Assembly (NCBI RefSeq): GCF_006716745.1 | Contig: NZ_VFPP01000001.1 | Location: forward strand, 2,232,001 to 2,296,000 | Reading direction: 5' to 3' | DNA from: Saccharothrix saharensis | GTDB taxonomy: Bacteria > Actinomycetota > Actinomycetes > Mycobacteriales > Pseudonocardiaceae | Length of the DNA stretch: 64,000 nucleotides | Shown here: positions 33,735 through 41,674 of the stretch, in pieces | Position numbering within the stretch: the stretch's first letter is position 1 | How the letters are laid out: every line of letters starts with the position of its first letter | Notes under the pieces: generated by a model | The model's input: the letters and a program-made list of their open reading frames with translations, nothing else | Told to the model about the DNA's origin: nothing | Databases searched by the model: none | Translations under genes and position numbers: made by a program

Positions 33735-34256
33735 TCAGCCGGCCTTCAGCCTCTCGAACAACTGCGCCACCGAGCGTCGCAGCGCCGAAGCCGCGTCACC
33801 CAGCAGGGAACCCGCCTCGGGCCCGCCGTCCACCTCGCCCATCTGGTCGACGTGCACGTCCACGCCCTGCGCCAGCAGGTCGCGCAGCACCTCCAACACC
33901 ACCTCCGGGTGCCCCAACGGCACGGGTGCGGCGAAGGTCTGGGCGGAGGTGATGAGGTCCTCGTGCCGCCGGATCAGATCACCGACCCCGGAGCCCGCCG
34001 CCGCGCCCGCCACCAGGTGCACCGGCACGGAGCGGTCGGCGAACTCGGACAGCACCTCGTCCACCTCGTGCCACGGCTCGTCCGTCGCGGGCAGCCGGCA
34101 CCACATCACCTGCAGGTGCTCGGTCAACGGCCGCCACGTACCGGGCAGGTCACCGTGCCTGCCGACGCCGGCCGGGTCGAGCACGACCACGGCGGGCGCG
34201 TCGGGCGGACCCGCCCACACCACCGACGGGCCCTCGGTCCTCGGTTCCTCGTCCAT
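33735..34256 (-). CDS. Uncharacterised alpha/beta-hydrolase-like protein
   Basis: A 173-residue protein. APAVVVLDPAGVGRHGDLPGTWRPL and VPVHLVAGAAAGSGVGDLIRRH suggest beta-strand/loop patterns of a truncated alpha/beta-hydrolase fold, but the nucleophile elbow (G-x-S-x-G) and a clear catalytic triad are missing. The C-terminal 60 residues look helical (VVLEVLRDLLAQGVDVHVDQMG). It is the last gene of the operon with the nucleotidyltransferase, BON and phosphoesterase genes, 4 bases after the previous stop. Function not recognised. Confidence 0.65.
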   Translation of the reverse strand: MDEEPRTEGPSVVWAGPPDAPAVVVLDPAGVGRHGDLPGTWRPLTEHLQVMWCRLPATDEPWHEVDEVLSEFADRSVPVHLVAGAAAGSGVGDLIRRHEDLITSAQTFAAPVPLGHPEVVLEVLRDLLAQGVDVHVDQMGEVDGGPEAGSLLGDAASALRRSVAQLFERLKAG

Positions 34257-34260
34257 GCGG

Positions 34261-34989
34261 CTACACCTCCACCACGGCGGGTTCCACGCAGTACACCGTG
34301 TATGCCGATCGGATGACCGGTTGTGCGACGTTGCGCACCCGAACGCCACCGGGCGTCATGCCGTGCTCGTTGCCGAAGTGCGCGTGCCCGTGCACGGCCA
34401 GGTGGGCGCGGTTGGCGTCGATCGCCTCACCCAGCAGGTACGAGCCGAGGAACGGGTAGATCTCCGGCGGCTCGCCGCGCAACGTGTCCGGCACCGGCGC
34501 GTAGTGCGTCAACGCCACCTTGACGTCCGTGTCGAGGCTGCCGAGGGCGCCGTTCAACGACTCCGCGATCTCGGTGGTGTGGCGGATGAACGCCTTCATC
34601 TCCGGCTCGCCGAACGCGCTCCCGCACTTGCCCGCGAACCCGCCGCCGAAGCCCTTCACCCCGGCGACGCCCAACGTGTGGCCGTTCACGCCGATGGTGG
34701 CGGCCTCGCCCTCCAGCACGGTGATGCCCGCGTCGCGCAGCACGGCGGTCACCTCGTGCGGCTTGTCGTCGTGGTGGTCGTGGTTGCCCAGCACCGCGAC
34801 CACGGGCACCGGCAGCCCACCGAACTCGTCGGCGACGACCCGCGCCTCGGACACCGTGCCGTGCCGGGTCAGGTCACCGGCCAGCAGCAGCACGTCGGCG
34901 CAGTCGCCCAGCTCCTCCAACGCGGGCCGCAACCGGCCGCGCGCGTCTTCGCCCAGGTGCACGTCACCCACCGCGGCGATGCGGATCAT
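34261..34989 (-). CDS. Calcineurin-like metallophosphoesterase
   Basis: A 242-residue metallophosphoesterase. Metal ligands are visible in order: AAVGDVHLG (D-x-H), LLAGDLTRHG (GD), VLGNHDHHDD (GNHD), THYAPVP (H) and VHGHAHFG (GHxH). It would hydrolyse a phosphoester, phosphodiester or nucleotide; the substrate is unknown. It overlaps the BON-domain gene before it (ATGA), so the two are co-translated. Confidence 0.92.
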   Translation of the reverse strand: MIRIAAVGDVHLGEDARGRLRPALEELGDCADVLLLAGDLTRHGTVSEARVVADEFGGLPVPVVAVLGNHDHHDDKPHEVTAVLRDAGITVLEGEAATIGVNGHTLGVAGVKGFGGGFAGKCGSAFGEPEMKAFIRHTTEIAESLNGALGSLDTDVKVALTHYAPVPDTLRGEPPEIYPFLGSYLLGEAIDANRAHLAVHGHAHFGNEHGMTPGGVRVRNVAQPVIRSAYTVYCVEPAVVEV

Positions 34990-35234
34990 CGAAGCTCCTC
35001 TCGGCCGACCGGGGCTTCGGACGGCACCACCTTCACGTCGTCGAGCACGGTCAGCTCCGGGGCCACGTCGTGGATCACGGCCTCCAGCTCGGCGCGGCGC
35101 TCCGGGCTGGCCACGTCACCGGACAGCAGCACGTGGTCGCCGCGCACGGTGACCCGCACTCCCAGTTCGGTGGTGCGCGGGTCCTCGGCCAGCGCCTGGC
35201 GCAGCCGGGCTGCGAGGTATTGCTCTGCGGTCAT
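34986..35234 (-). CDS. BON-domain protein
   Basis: An 82-residue protein consisting of one BON domain (YLAARLRQALAEDP, VTVRGDHVLLSGDVASPERR, VLDDVKVV). BON domains bind phospholipid surfaces in other proteins; here there is no signal peptide, so it is cytoplasmic. Stop/start overlaps on both sides tie it to the nucleotidyltransferase and phosphoesterase genes. Confidence 0.85.
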   Translation of the reverse strand: MTAEQYLAARLRQALAEDPRTTELGVRVTVRGDHVLLSGDVASPERRAELEAVIHDVAPELTVLDDVKVVPSEAPVGREELR

Positions 35235-35803
35235 GAGACGCTCCTGGTCAGCGGGGCGGGCAGCAGGTCGAGGCGTTCGACCAGCACGAGGAACGCCTCG
35301 GCGTACGGCGAGTGCTTGGTGGCTTCGCGGACGCGGTCCCAGTCGATCTGCTCGCGCAGCGCGCGGGCGAACGGCAGCAGCTCGCTGAAGTCGCAGCGGT
35401 GCCCGTCGAGGACGAGCAGCTTGCCGATCAGCACCTCGGTGGCGGGCATCACGGGCAGGACCACCGAGCCGACCTGGAGCTCTTCGGCGCGGGACAGGGT
35501 TTCGTCGGTCACCGGGACCTCGTTGGGCCGGAACAGCAGGTCCACCAGCGAATCGCCGTCGTAGACCTTCAGCAACCAGTCCTCGGGGGGTGTCGCGGCA
35601 CGCATGCCCGCGGCCACGAGCGCGCTCACCGCCTCACTGGCGTCTTGTTCCCGCACCAGGATGTCGACGTCGTGCTCGGTCGCGGGGCCACCTCTGGCGT
35701 ACACCGCGCACCCGCCCGCCAGGGCGAACGGGATCTCTTGCGCGCGCAAGGCCTTCGCGACTTTGGTCAACGTGCGCAGCAGCTCGTCTTGGACACCGCT
35801 CAT
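35231..35803 (-). CDS. Nucleotidyltransferase-fold protein
   Basis: A 190-residue protein with a minimal nucleotidyltransferase core: IPFALAGGCAVYARGG (the GG of motif hG[GS]), then TEHDVDILV with the Asp-x-Asp metal pair and SLVDLLFRP with the third acidic residue. The C-terminal half is helical. Related proteins modify small molecules or RNA, or act as MNT-type antitoxins. No HEPN toxin gene is nearby, so an antitoxin role is not supported. ATG 35803 follows a GGGTAG element by 9 bases. Confidence 0.8.
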   Translation of the reverse strand: MSGVQDELLRTLTKVAKALRAQEIPFALAGGCAVYARGGPATEHDVDILVREQDASEAVSALVAAGMRAATPPEDWLLKVYDGDSLVDLLFRPNEVPVTDETLSRAEELQVGSVVLPVMPATEVLIGKLLVLDGHRCDFSELLPFARALREQIDWDRVREATKHSPYAEAFLVLVERLDLLPAPLTRSVS

Positions 35804-35812
35804 GCCAGGTGA

Positions 35813-35838
35813 CTACCCGTACGGCTGGGTGTTCACAC
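35813..35838 (-). promoter_or_regulatory. SigB/SigF-like promoter of the nucleotidyltransferase/BON/phosphoesterase operon
   Basis: Minus-strand GTGT (35838-35835), a 16-base spacer and GGGTAG (35818-35813), then 9 bases to the ATG at 35803. Confidence 0.6.
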
Positions 35839-35844
35839 GGCGGC

Positions 35845-35869
35845 GGGTAGCGCCGGCCACACGGGGTAG
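35845..35869 (+). promoter_or_regulatory. SigB/SigF-like promoter of the DUF6480 gene
   Basis: GGGT (35845-35848), a 15-base spacer and GGGTAG (35864-35869), then 10 bases to the ATG at 35880, one more than in the other genes. Confidence 0.5.
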
Positions 35870-35879
35870 CCCCCTCGGT

Positions 35880-36125
35880 ATGACTGCCACACCGCCCGAC
35901 CCCGACCCGGCCCGCACGCCCGGACTGGAGCCCGGTGGCGGGGTCGCGCCCGGCGAGACACCGCCCGATTCCGGTCAGACCTCCGGCCTGTCCCACCCGC
36001 AGCCGATGCCGTCGCGGCGCGGCCCGATCATCACGCTGGTGGCCGTGCTGCTCATCACGCTGCTGACGTTGGCGTTCGTGGTGGCGCAGGTGATGGGGTG
36101 GACGAACCTGTTCGAGGGGTCCTGA
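35880..36125 (+). CDS. DUF6480-like single-span membrane protein
   Basis: An 81-residue protein with a Pro/Gly-rich N-terminus (DPDPARTPGLEPGGGVAPGETPP), the SGLSHPQP motif seen in DUF6480 proteins, and one C-terminal transmembrane helix (about 50-72, ITLVAVLLITLLTLAFVVAQV). Function unknown; such proteins are widespread in stress-responsive actinobacterial loci. It ends 6 bases from the convergent epimerase gene. Confidence 0.8.
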   Translation: MTATPPDPDPARTPGLEPGGGVAPGETPPDSGQTSGLSHPQPMPSRRGPIITLVAVLLITLLTLAFVVAQVMGWTNLFEGS

Positions 36126-36131
36126 CCGGGG

Positions 36132-37139
36132 TCAGGGCCGCAGCGGCGGGCTCGGGGCCAGGCCCTCCTTGCGGGCCAGGCCGTCGAGGAGCTGCCGCAG
36201 GGTGTCGCGCGCGTTGTGCCGGGGCGCCCACCCGAGCCGGGTGAACGCCTTGGTGGCGTCCAGCAGCGGCGTGGTGAGCGCCAGGTCGACCCAGCCGGGC
36301 GAGGTGGGTTGCAGGCGCAGGCACCAGCTCAGCCGGGCCGCGGTGCGCAGGGCGGCCGGCGGGAGCGGCACGTGCCGCGTGCCCATGACCTCGGCGAGCA
36401 CCTGCGGTGTGACGACCGGCTCGGAGACGAGGTTGAACGCGCCTCCCGCGCGGGTGGTGAGGATGCGGGCGACGGCGTCGGCCACGTCGTCGGCGTGCAC
36501 GAACTGGAGCACCATCGCGCGCGGGAGGGGCAGCACGGGCAGCTTGAGCCGGAACAGGGCGTGCGGGACGAGCGGGCCGAGGAAGTAGCGCTTGATCTCG
36601 GCGGCGGCGTCGGGTTGCAGGACCAGGCCGGGGCGGACGCGGGTGACTGTGAGCTGGGGGTGTTCTCGTTCGAGCTGGTCCAGCTGGTGCTCGACGGCGG
36701 CCTTGTGCCGGCTGTAGTAGGAGTTCACCAGGCCGTCGGTCGGCCAGGTCTCGTCCACGGTGTGGTCTTTCGCGGCCGGCGAGTACGCGCCGACGGACGA
36801 CATGTGCACCAGGTGCGGCACGCCCGCTTTCGCGGCGGCGGTGAACACGCGGTCGCTGCCGGCGACGTTGGTGCGGTAGAGGAGCCGCTCGTCTCGGCTC
36901 GGCTGGATGAGCCAGGCCAGGTGGACGACGGCGTCGGCGTCGCGGAACGCCTCGGCCAGCGGTTCCTCGGCACCCTCGCGGCTGATGTCGACCGGGGTCC
37001 AGGTGATGCTGTCGTAAGGCGGCGCCACCTCGGGCGCTCGGCGGGAGATGCCGTGCACGGCGACGTCCGGTTCGTCGGCGAGACGGCGCAGCAGGGCGGT
37101 GCCCAGATTGCCGGTGGCGCCGGTGACGACGATCCTCAT
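36132..37139 (-). CDS. NAD-dependent epimerase/dehydratase family protein
   Basis: A 335-residue extended SDR: RIVVTGATGNLGTALLRRL at the start, HLAWLIQPSRDERLLYRTNVAG, SSVGAYSP with the Ser, and YYSRHKAAVEHQL with the Tyr and Lys. The C-terminal substrate domain is typical of the actinobacterial group whose substrate is unknown. It is 9 bases downstream of GGGTAC and divergent from the ZIP transporter gene. Confidence 0.87.
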   Translation of the reverse strand: MRIVVTGATGNLGTALLRRLADEPDVAVHGISRRAPEVAPPYDSITWTPVDISREGAEEPLAEAFRDADAVVHLAWLIQPSRDERLLYRTNVAGSDRVFTAAAKAGVPHLVHMSSVGAYSPAAKDHTVDETWPTDGLVNSYYSRHKAAVEHQLDQLEREHPQLTVTRVRPGLVLQPDAAAEIKRYFLGPLVPHALFRLKLPVLPLPRAMVLQFVHADDVADAVARILTTRAGGAFNLVSEPVVTPQVLAEVMGTRHVPLPPAALRTAARLSWCLRLQPTSPGWVDLALTTPLLDATKAFTRLGWAPRHNARDTLRQLLDGLARKEGLAPSPPLRP

Positions 37140-37148
37140 GGCGGACGG

Positions 37149-37174
37149 GTACCCGCGCGAGCCGGGTGCGACAC
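37149..37174 (-). promoter_or_regulatory. SigB/SigF-like promoter of the epimerase gene
   Basis: Minus-strand GTGT (37174-37171), a 16-base spacer and GGGTAC (37154-37149), then 9 bases to the ATG at 37139. GGGTACCC is palindromic and might also serve the divergent ZIP gene, but no plus-strand -35 is clear. Confidence 0.6.
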
Positions 37175-37185
37175 GGGGAGGTCGG

Positions 37186-37926
37186 GTGCTCCAAGCGGCG
37201 GGGTGGGGGTTGCTGGCCGGATCGGCCCTGCTGGTCGGGGCGCTGGTCGGCTACCTGGCGCGGGTGCCGCGCGGTGTGGTGGCCGGCGTGATGGGGTTCG
37301 GCAGCGGCGTGCTGATGTCGGCCGTGTCGTTCGACCTGATCGCCGAGGCGCACGAGCTGGGCGGGCTGCTGCCCACGGCGTCGGGTGCCGCCCTCGGGGC
37401 CCTGGTCTACACGGCGGCGAACGTGGCGCTGGCCAAGCGGGGCGCACGCCACCGGAAGCGTTCGGGCGGGTTGCAGCCGTCGGAGTCGGAGCAGAGCGGG
37501 TCGGGGACGGCGATCGCGGTCGGCGCGCTGCTGGACGGCATCCCCGAGTCGGTGGTGATCGGCGCGAGCCTGCTGGGCGGCGGCGGGGTGAGCGTGGTGA
37601 CCGTCGCGGCGGTGTTCATCAGCAACGTGCCGGAAGGCCTGTCGTCGGCCGCGGGCATGCGGCGGGCCGGCCGGTCGCGGCGGTACGTGTTCGGCTTGTG
37701 GATCGCCATCGCCGTGGTGAGCGGCCTGGCGTCGATGGCCGGGTACGGCCTGCTGGCCGGCGCCGCGCCCCAGTGGCTGGCCGCCATCACGGCGTTCGCG
37801 GGCGGCGCGATCCTGTCGATGGTGGCCGACACGATGATCCCCGAGGCGTTCGACGACGCGCACCTGCTGGTCGGGCTCGTGACGGTGGCGGGGTTCCTGA
37901 GCGCTTTCGCCCTGTCCCACCTCTGA
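37186..37926 (+). CDS. ZIP family metal transporter
   Basis: A 246-residue membrane protein with about eight helices. Helix 4 reads AIAVGALLDGIPESVVIGASLL and helix 5 AAVFISNVPEGLSSAAGMR; the DGIPE and NVPEG motifs supply the metal-binding Glu/Asp/Asn residues of ZIP transporters, although the usual His (HNxPEG) is replaced. GTG 37186 is chosen because GGGGAGG lies just upstream; an ATG at 37138 has no such site. It probably imports zinc or another divalent metal, as inferred from family. Confidence 0.82.
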   Translation: MLQAAGWGLLAGSALLVGALVGYLARVPRGVVAGVMGFGSGVLMSAVSFDLIAEAHELGGLLPTASGAALGALVYTAANVALAKRGARHRKRSGGLQPSESEQSGSGTAIAVGALLDGIPESVVIGASLLGGGGVSVVTVAAVFISNVPEGLSSAAGMRRAGRSRRYVFGLWIAIAVVSGLASMAGYGLLAGAAPQWLAAITAFAGGAILSMVADTMIPEAFDDAHLLVGLVTVAGFLSAFALSHL

Positions 37927-37933
37927 GCGGCGG

Positions 37934-38047
37934 TCAGCTCGACGACGACGGCGGCGCGGGATCGGGGACGGCACCGGGCGGGGCGTCGTGGTCCGCCACC
38001 CGGAACGCCCGCACCGCGACGTCCCGCCGCTCCAGCGCCTCGACCAC
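37934..38047 (-). CDS. Possible 37-residue small protein
   Basis: A GTG frame reads VVEALERRDVAVRAFRVADH and ends in a Pro/Ser-rich tail. Nearly all third codon positions are G or C, as in real genes here, and GAGG lies about 9 bases upstream of the start. It lies between the convergent ends of the ZIP gene and the divergent start of the phosphotransferase gene. No function is recognised. Confidence 0.35.
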   Translation of the reverse strand: MVEALERRDVAVRAFRVADHDAPPGAVPDPAPPSSSS

Positions 38048-38153
38048 GGCACGGCCCTCATCACGGGCACCTCCGCTTCCGGTCGGCCGCCGGGTACCCG
38101 CCGCCGGGAAAATGCGTTGCCGGCGCCTCCCGCGGGTGTGCAGGCTCGGGTTC

Positions 38154-39050
38154 GTGGTCGACATCCCCGACGGGCGCGCCGGCATCGACGCCGGCCTGGT
38201 CCAGCGGCTGCTCGCGCGCCAGTTCCCGCGGTGGGCCGGGCTGCCCGTGACGCCGGTCGAGGTGGACGGGTGGGACAACCGCACGTACCGGCTGGGTGAC
38301 GACATGACGGTGCGGCTGCCGACCGCCGAGGGGTACGCGCCCGCCGTCGAGAAGGAGCACCGGTGGCTGCCGGTGCTCGCGCCGTCGATGCCGGTACCCG
38401 TGCCCGTGCCGCTGGCCCTGGGGGCGCCCGGCGAGGGCTACCCGTTCCCCTGGTCGGTCCGGCGCTGGCTGGACGGGCGCACGGCGTCACCCGAGCGCGT
38501 CGGGGACCTGGTGGCGTTCGCGCTGTCGGTCGCCGACTTCATCCGCGCGTTGCGGCGCGTGGACGCCGACGGCGGGCCGGCGGCGGGTGCGCACAGCTTC
38601 TACCGGGGCGCGCCGCCGGGCCACTACGACGACGGGACGCGACACGCGCTGGCCGTGCTGGAGGGTCGGGTCGACGTCGCACGGGCGGCGGCGGTGTGGG
38701 AGGACGCGCTGCGCGCGCCGGCGTGGTCCGGGCCGCCGGTCTGGTTCCACGGCGACATCGCGCACGGCAACCTGCTGGTCGACGACAGCGGGAAGCTGAC
38801 CGCGGTGATCGACTTCGGCACGTCCGGGGTCGGCGACCCGGCGTGCGACCTGGTGATCGCCTACACGATGTTCTCCGGCGAGAGCCGGGAGGCGTTCCGC
38901 GAGGCGGTGGGGCTGGACGACGCCACGTGGACGCGGGCGCGGGGCTGGGCGCTCTGGAAGGCCCTCATCACGCTGGCCGGCGCGACCGGCCCGGAACGGT
39001 CGGACGTGCAGCGGCACGTGGTCGAGGAAGTGCTCGAAGACGCGCCGTGA
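38154..39050 (+). CDS. Aminoglycoside phosphotransferase (APH)-family protein
   Basis: A 298-residue kinase-like protein. WDNRTYRLGDDMTVRLP is the nucleotide lobe, and FPWSVRRWLDG leads to the catalytic part VWFHGDIAHGNLLVDD (HGDxxxxN) and AVIDFGTSGVGDPACDL (the metal Asp of D-F-G type). The family includes aminoglycoside, macrolide and homoserine kinases; this ~300-residue type is usually of unknown substrate. The start is uncertain: GTG 38154 or the in-frame GTG 38136, neither with a good ribosome site. Confidence 0.83.
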   Translation: MVDIPDGRAGIDAGLVQRLLARQFPRWAGLPVTPVEVDGWDNRTYRLGDDMTVRLPTAEGYAPAVEKEHRWLPVLAPSMPVPVPVPLALGAPGEGYPFPWSVRRWLDGRTASPERVGDLVAFALSVADFIRALRRVDADGGPAAGAHSFYRGAPPGHYDDGTRHALAVLEGRVDVARAAAVWEDALRAPAWSGPPVWFHGDIAHGNLLVDDSGKLTAVIDFGTSGVGDPACDLVIAYTMFSGESREAFREAVGLDDATWTRARGWALWKALITLAGATGPERSDVQRHVVEEVLEDAP

Positions 39051-39055
39051 AGAGG

Positions 39056-39093
39056 GAGAAGGGGCGCCCCCGCGGCCGGAGGCGCCCCTTCTC
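39056..39093. terminator. Bidirectional terminator between phosphotransferase and xylB
   Basis: GAGAAGGGGCGCC (39056-39068) pairs perfectly with 39081-39093 across a 12-base loop between convergent genes. Confidence 0.78.
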
Positions 39094-39100
39094 GCTCGGT

Positions 39101-40480
39101 TCAGCGGTTGACGGTCAGGTCGCGGGCCGCGGCGTACCGCTCCCGCACCCACGGGGTCGGCTCCGCCTCGACCGAGGTCGACGCCAGGTCCGACCACAGC
39201 GGCGGGGTGTCCGCCCCGCCGACCGCCCACGCCGCCTGCCTGGCCGCGCCGTCGGCCACGTACTCGCTCGGCGACGGCACCAGGACCGGGCAGCCGAACA
39301 CCGCGGGCGCGAGCTGCCGCACGGCGGGCATGCGGGCCCCGCCGCCGATCAGCAGCACCCGCTCGACCGGCATGCCCAGCGCGCGCAACGCGTCGATCGC
39401 GTCCGCCAGGCTGCACAGCAGGCCCTCGACCGCGGCGCGCGCCAGGTGCCCCGGGGTCATGGTGTCCAGTCGCATGCCGTGCAGCGCGCCGGTGGAGTCG
39501 GGCTTGTTCGGCGTCCGCTCCCCCTCCAGGTACGGCACGAACACCAGCCCGTCGGCGCCCGCGGGCGCGCTCAGGGCGAGGTCCGACAGGTCGGCCAGGT
39601 CGACCCCGAGCACGGACGCCGTCGCCGTGAGGATCCGCGACGCGTTCAGCGTCGCCACGAGCGGCAGGTGGCCGCCCTCGGCGTCGGCGAACCCGTTGAC
39701 GGTGCCGGTGCCGTCGGTGACCGGGTTCGGCCAGCGCGCGAACGCCGTTCCGGACGTGCCGATGGACACCACCACGTCACCGGGCTGGGCCTGCACGCCC
39801 AGCGCCGCGGCCGCGTTGTCACCCGCGCCCGCGCCGAACCGCCCGCCGACCAGGTCCGCCGGGCCGACCACGCGCGGCAGCGCGACGACCTTGCCCAGCG
39901 CCAGTTCCAGCAAGTCCGGCCGGTAGTCCTCTGTGGACGGCGACCAGTAGCCCGTGCCGCTGACGTCGCTGCGGTCGGTGGTCAGCGCGTCGAGCGACGT
40001 CGAGCCGGACAGCTTCCACGTCAGCCAGTCGTGCGGGAGGCAGACCGCCGCCGTGCGGGCGGCGGACTCCGGCTCGTTCGTCGCGAGCCACCGCAGCTTG
40101 GTCACCGTGAGGGACGCGACCAGCACGCTGCCGACCGCGTCGGCCCACTTGTCCGGACCGCCCAGCTCGGTGGTGAGCTCGGCCGCCGCTCCCGCGGAAC
40201 GGGTGTCGTTCCACAGCAGCGCCGGCCGGACGACCTCACCGGCCTCGTCGAGCGTGACCATGCCGTGCTGCTGCGCGGCCACCGACACGGCGGCCACGTC
40301 GTCCAGGCCGCCCGCGTCCGCGATGGCCGTCTGCAGCGCGTCCCACCACGCGGAGGGATGCACTTCGGTGCCCGTCGGGTGCGTCGCGCGCCCTTGCCGA
40401 ACAAGGGCGCCGGTGTCCGCGTCGCGGACCACAACCTTGCAGGACTGGGTGGACGAGTCGACGCCCGCGACGAGCGCCAT
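39101..40480 (-). CDS. xylB: Xylulokinase
   Basis: A 459-residue FGGY-family kinase: [20 protein letters not shown] (ATP-binding phosphate 1), VAAQQHGMV (xylulose site), [31 protein letters not shown] with the catalytic Asp, [10 protein letters not shown], and [15 protein letters not shown]. It phosphorylates D-xylulose to D-xylulose 5-phosphate. It overlaps xylA by ATGA and is the second gene of a xylAB operon. Confidence 0.95.
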   Translation of the reverse strand: MALVAGVDSSTQSCKVVVRDADTGALVRQGRATHPTGTEVHPSAWWDALQTAIADAGGLDDVAAVSVAAQQHGMVTLDEAGEVVRPALLWNDTRSAGAAAELTTELGGPDKWADAVGSVLVASLTVTKLRWLATNEPESAARTAAVCLPHDWLTWKLSGSTSLDALTTDRSDVSGTGYWSPSTEDYRPDLLELALGKVVALPRVVGPADLVGGRFGAGAGDNAAAALGVQAQPGDVVVSIGTSGTAFARWPNPVTDGTGTVNGFADAEGGHLPLVATLNASRILTATASVLGVDLADLSDLALSAPAGADGLVFVPYLEGERTPNKPDSTGALHGMRLDTMTPGHLARAAVEGLLCSLADAIDALRALGMPVERVLLIGGGARMPAVRQLAPAVFGCPVLVPSPSEYVADGAARQAAWAVGGADTPPLWSDLASTSVEAEPTPWVRERYAAARDLTVNR

Positions 40481-41616
40481 CAGCGCGCGCCCAGCAGGTG
40501 CTCGGTCGCCAGCTGCGCCAGGCGCACGAACCCGAAGCCGCGCTCGGCCGCGGTGGACGGGTCGAAGTCCTCGCCCTTGAGGAAGTCGGCGATCGACTCG
40601 CCCTCGTTCAGGGTGGGCTCGGCCAGCTCGTACACGCCGCTGTACTTGAGCGCTTCCTGCACCTCGGGGTCGGCGCGGAACGCCGCCGCCCGCTCGCGCA
40701 GGAGCTTGTAGGTGCGCATGTTGGCCGCGGCGCTCTCCCACACGCCGTCGAAGTCCTCGGTGCGCAGCGGCTTGTAGTCGAAGTGCCGGGGGCCGTCGTA
40801 GCCGCCGTTCTCCAGCAGGTCGACCAGGAAGAACGCGGACAGCAGGTCGCCCTGGCCGAACACGAAGTCCTGGTCGTAGCGCGGGCCCTTCTGGCCGTTG
40901 AGGTCGATGTGGAAGAGCTTGCCCTGCCACAGCGCCTGGCCGATGCCGTGCACGAAGTTGAGGCCCGCCATCTGCTCGTGGCCCACCTCGGGGTTCACGC
41001 CGAACAGCTCGTGGTGCTCCAGCGTCGAGATGAACGCCAGGGCGTGGCCGATCGTCGGCAGCAGGATGTCGCCGCGGGGCTCGTTCGGCTTGGGCTCCAA
41101 GGCGAAGCGGAAGCCGTAGCCCTGGTCGACCGAGTACTGCGCGACCGTGTCGACGGCCTCGCGGTAGCGGTCGAGGGCGGCGGACACGGGCTTGCCCGCG
41201 TCGACCTCGGAGCCCTCACGACCGCCCCACATGACGATGGTCCGCGCGCCGAGTTCGGCCGCCAGCTCCAGGTTGCGCAGCACCTTCCGCAGCGCGAACC
41301 GGCGCACCGAGCGGTCGTTGCTGGTGAAGCCGCCGTCCTTGAACACCGGGTGGGTGAACAGGTTGGTGGTCACCATGGGCACCACCATGCCGGTCTCGTC
41401 CAACGCCGCCCGGAAGGCGGAGACCCGCTTGCCGACCTCGGCCGCGTCCGAGCCGAAGGGGAACAGGTCGTCGTCGTGGAACGTGATGCCCCACGCACCG
41501 AGCTCCGAGAGCTTGCGCACCGCCAACGGCACGTCCAGCGGGGGGCGGGTCGCGTCGCCGAACGGGTCGCGTCCCGGCCAGCCGACCGTCCACAGGCCGA
41601 AGCTGAAGTTGTCCAC
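40480..41616 (-). CDS. xylA: Xylose isomerase (class I)
   Basis: A 378-residue class I xylose isomerase of the actinobacterial type. [17 protein letters not shown] is the start, [10 protein letters not shown] carries the catalytic His with its Asp, [21 protein letters not shown] (metal Glu and Lys), [11 protein letters not shown] (Glu, His) and [18 protein letters not shown] (Asp metal ligands) follow. It converts D-xylose to D-xylulose. GTG 41616 has GGAGG seven bases upstream. It is divergent from a ROK repressor. Confidence 0.97.
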   Translation of the reverse strand: MDNFSFGLWTVGWPGRDPFGDATRPPLDVPLAVRKLSELGAWGITFHDDDLFPFGSDAAEVGKRVSAFRAALDETGMVVPMVTTNLFTHPVFKDGGFTSNDRSVRRFALRKVLRNLELAAELGARTIVMWGGREGSEVDAGKPVSAALDRYREAVDTVAQYSVDQGYGFRFALEPKPNEPRGDILLPTIGHALAFISTLEHHELFGVNPEVGHEQMAGLNFVHGIGQALWQGKLFHIDLNGQKGPRYDQDFVFGQGDLLSAFFLVDLLENGGYDGPRHFDYKPLRTEDFDGVWESAAANMRTYKLLRERAAAFRADPEVQEALKYSGVYELAEPTLNEGESIADFLKGEDFDPSTAAERGFGFVRLAQLATEHLLGAR

Positions 41617-41629
41617 GAGGGCACCTCCA

Positions 41630-41652
41630 ATAAGTTTGATGCCTGAACTTAT
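41630..41652. promoter_or_regulatory. Candidate ROK-repressor operator between xylA and the ROK gene
   Basis: ATAAGTT (41630-41636) and AACTTAT (41646-41652) are a perfect 7-base dyad with a 9-base centre, an AT-rich site in very GC-rich DNA, between xylA and its likely regulator. It sits 14-36 bases upstream of the xylA start. Confidence 0.6.
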
Positions 41653-41671
41653 CGCACAAAGCCGCTAGGAT
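41643..41671 (+). promoter_or_regulatory. Possible promoter of the ROK regulator gene
   Basis: CTGAAC (41643-41648), a 17-base spacer and TAGGAT (41666-41671). It overlaps the operator, and the transcript would start at or near the GTG at 41675/41678, so the mRNA may be leaderless. Confidence 0.3.
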
Positions 41672-41674
41672 CCA

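Noticed and set aside
36216..38153. A very long plus-strand frame leading into the phosphotransferase gene
   Set aside because: It crosses the epimerase (opposite strand) and ZIP genes in the wrong frame; only the part after 38154 matches a protein family.
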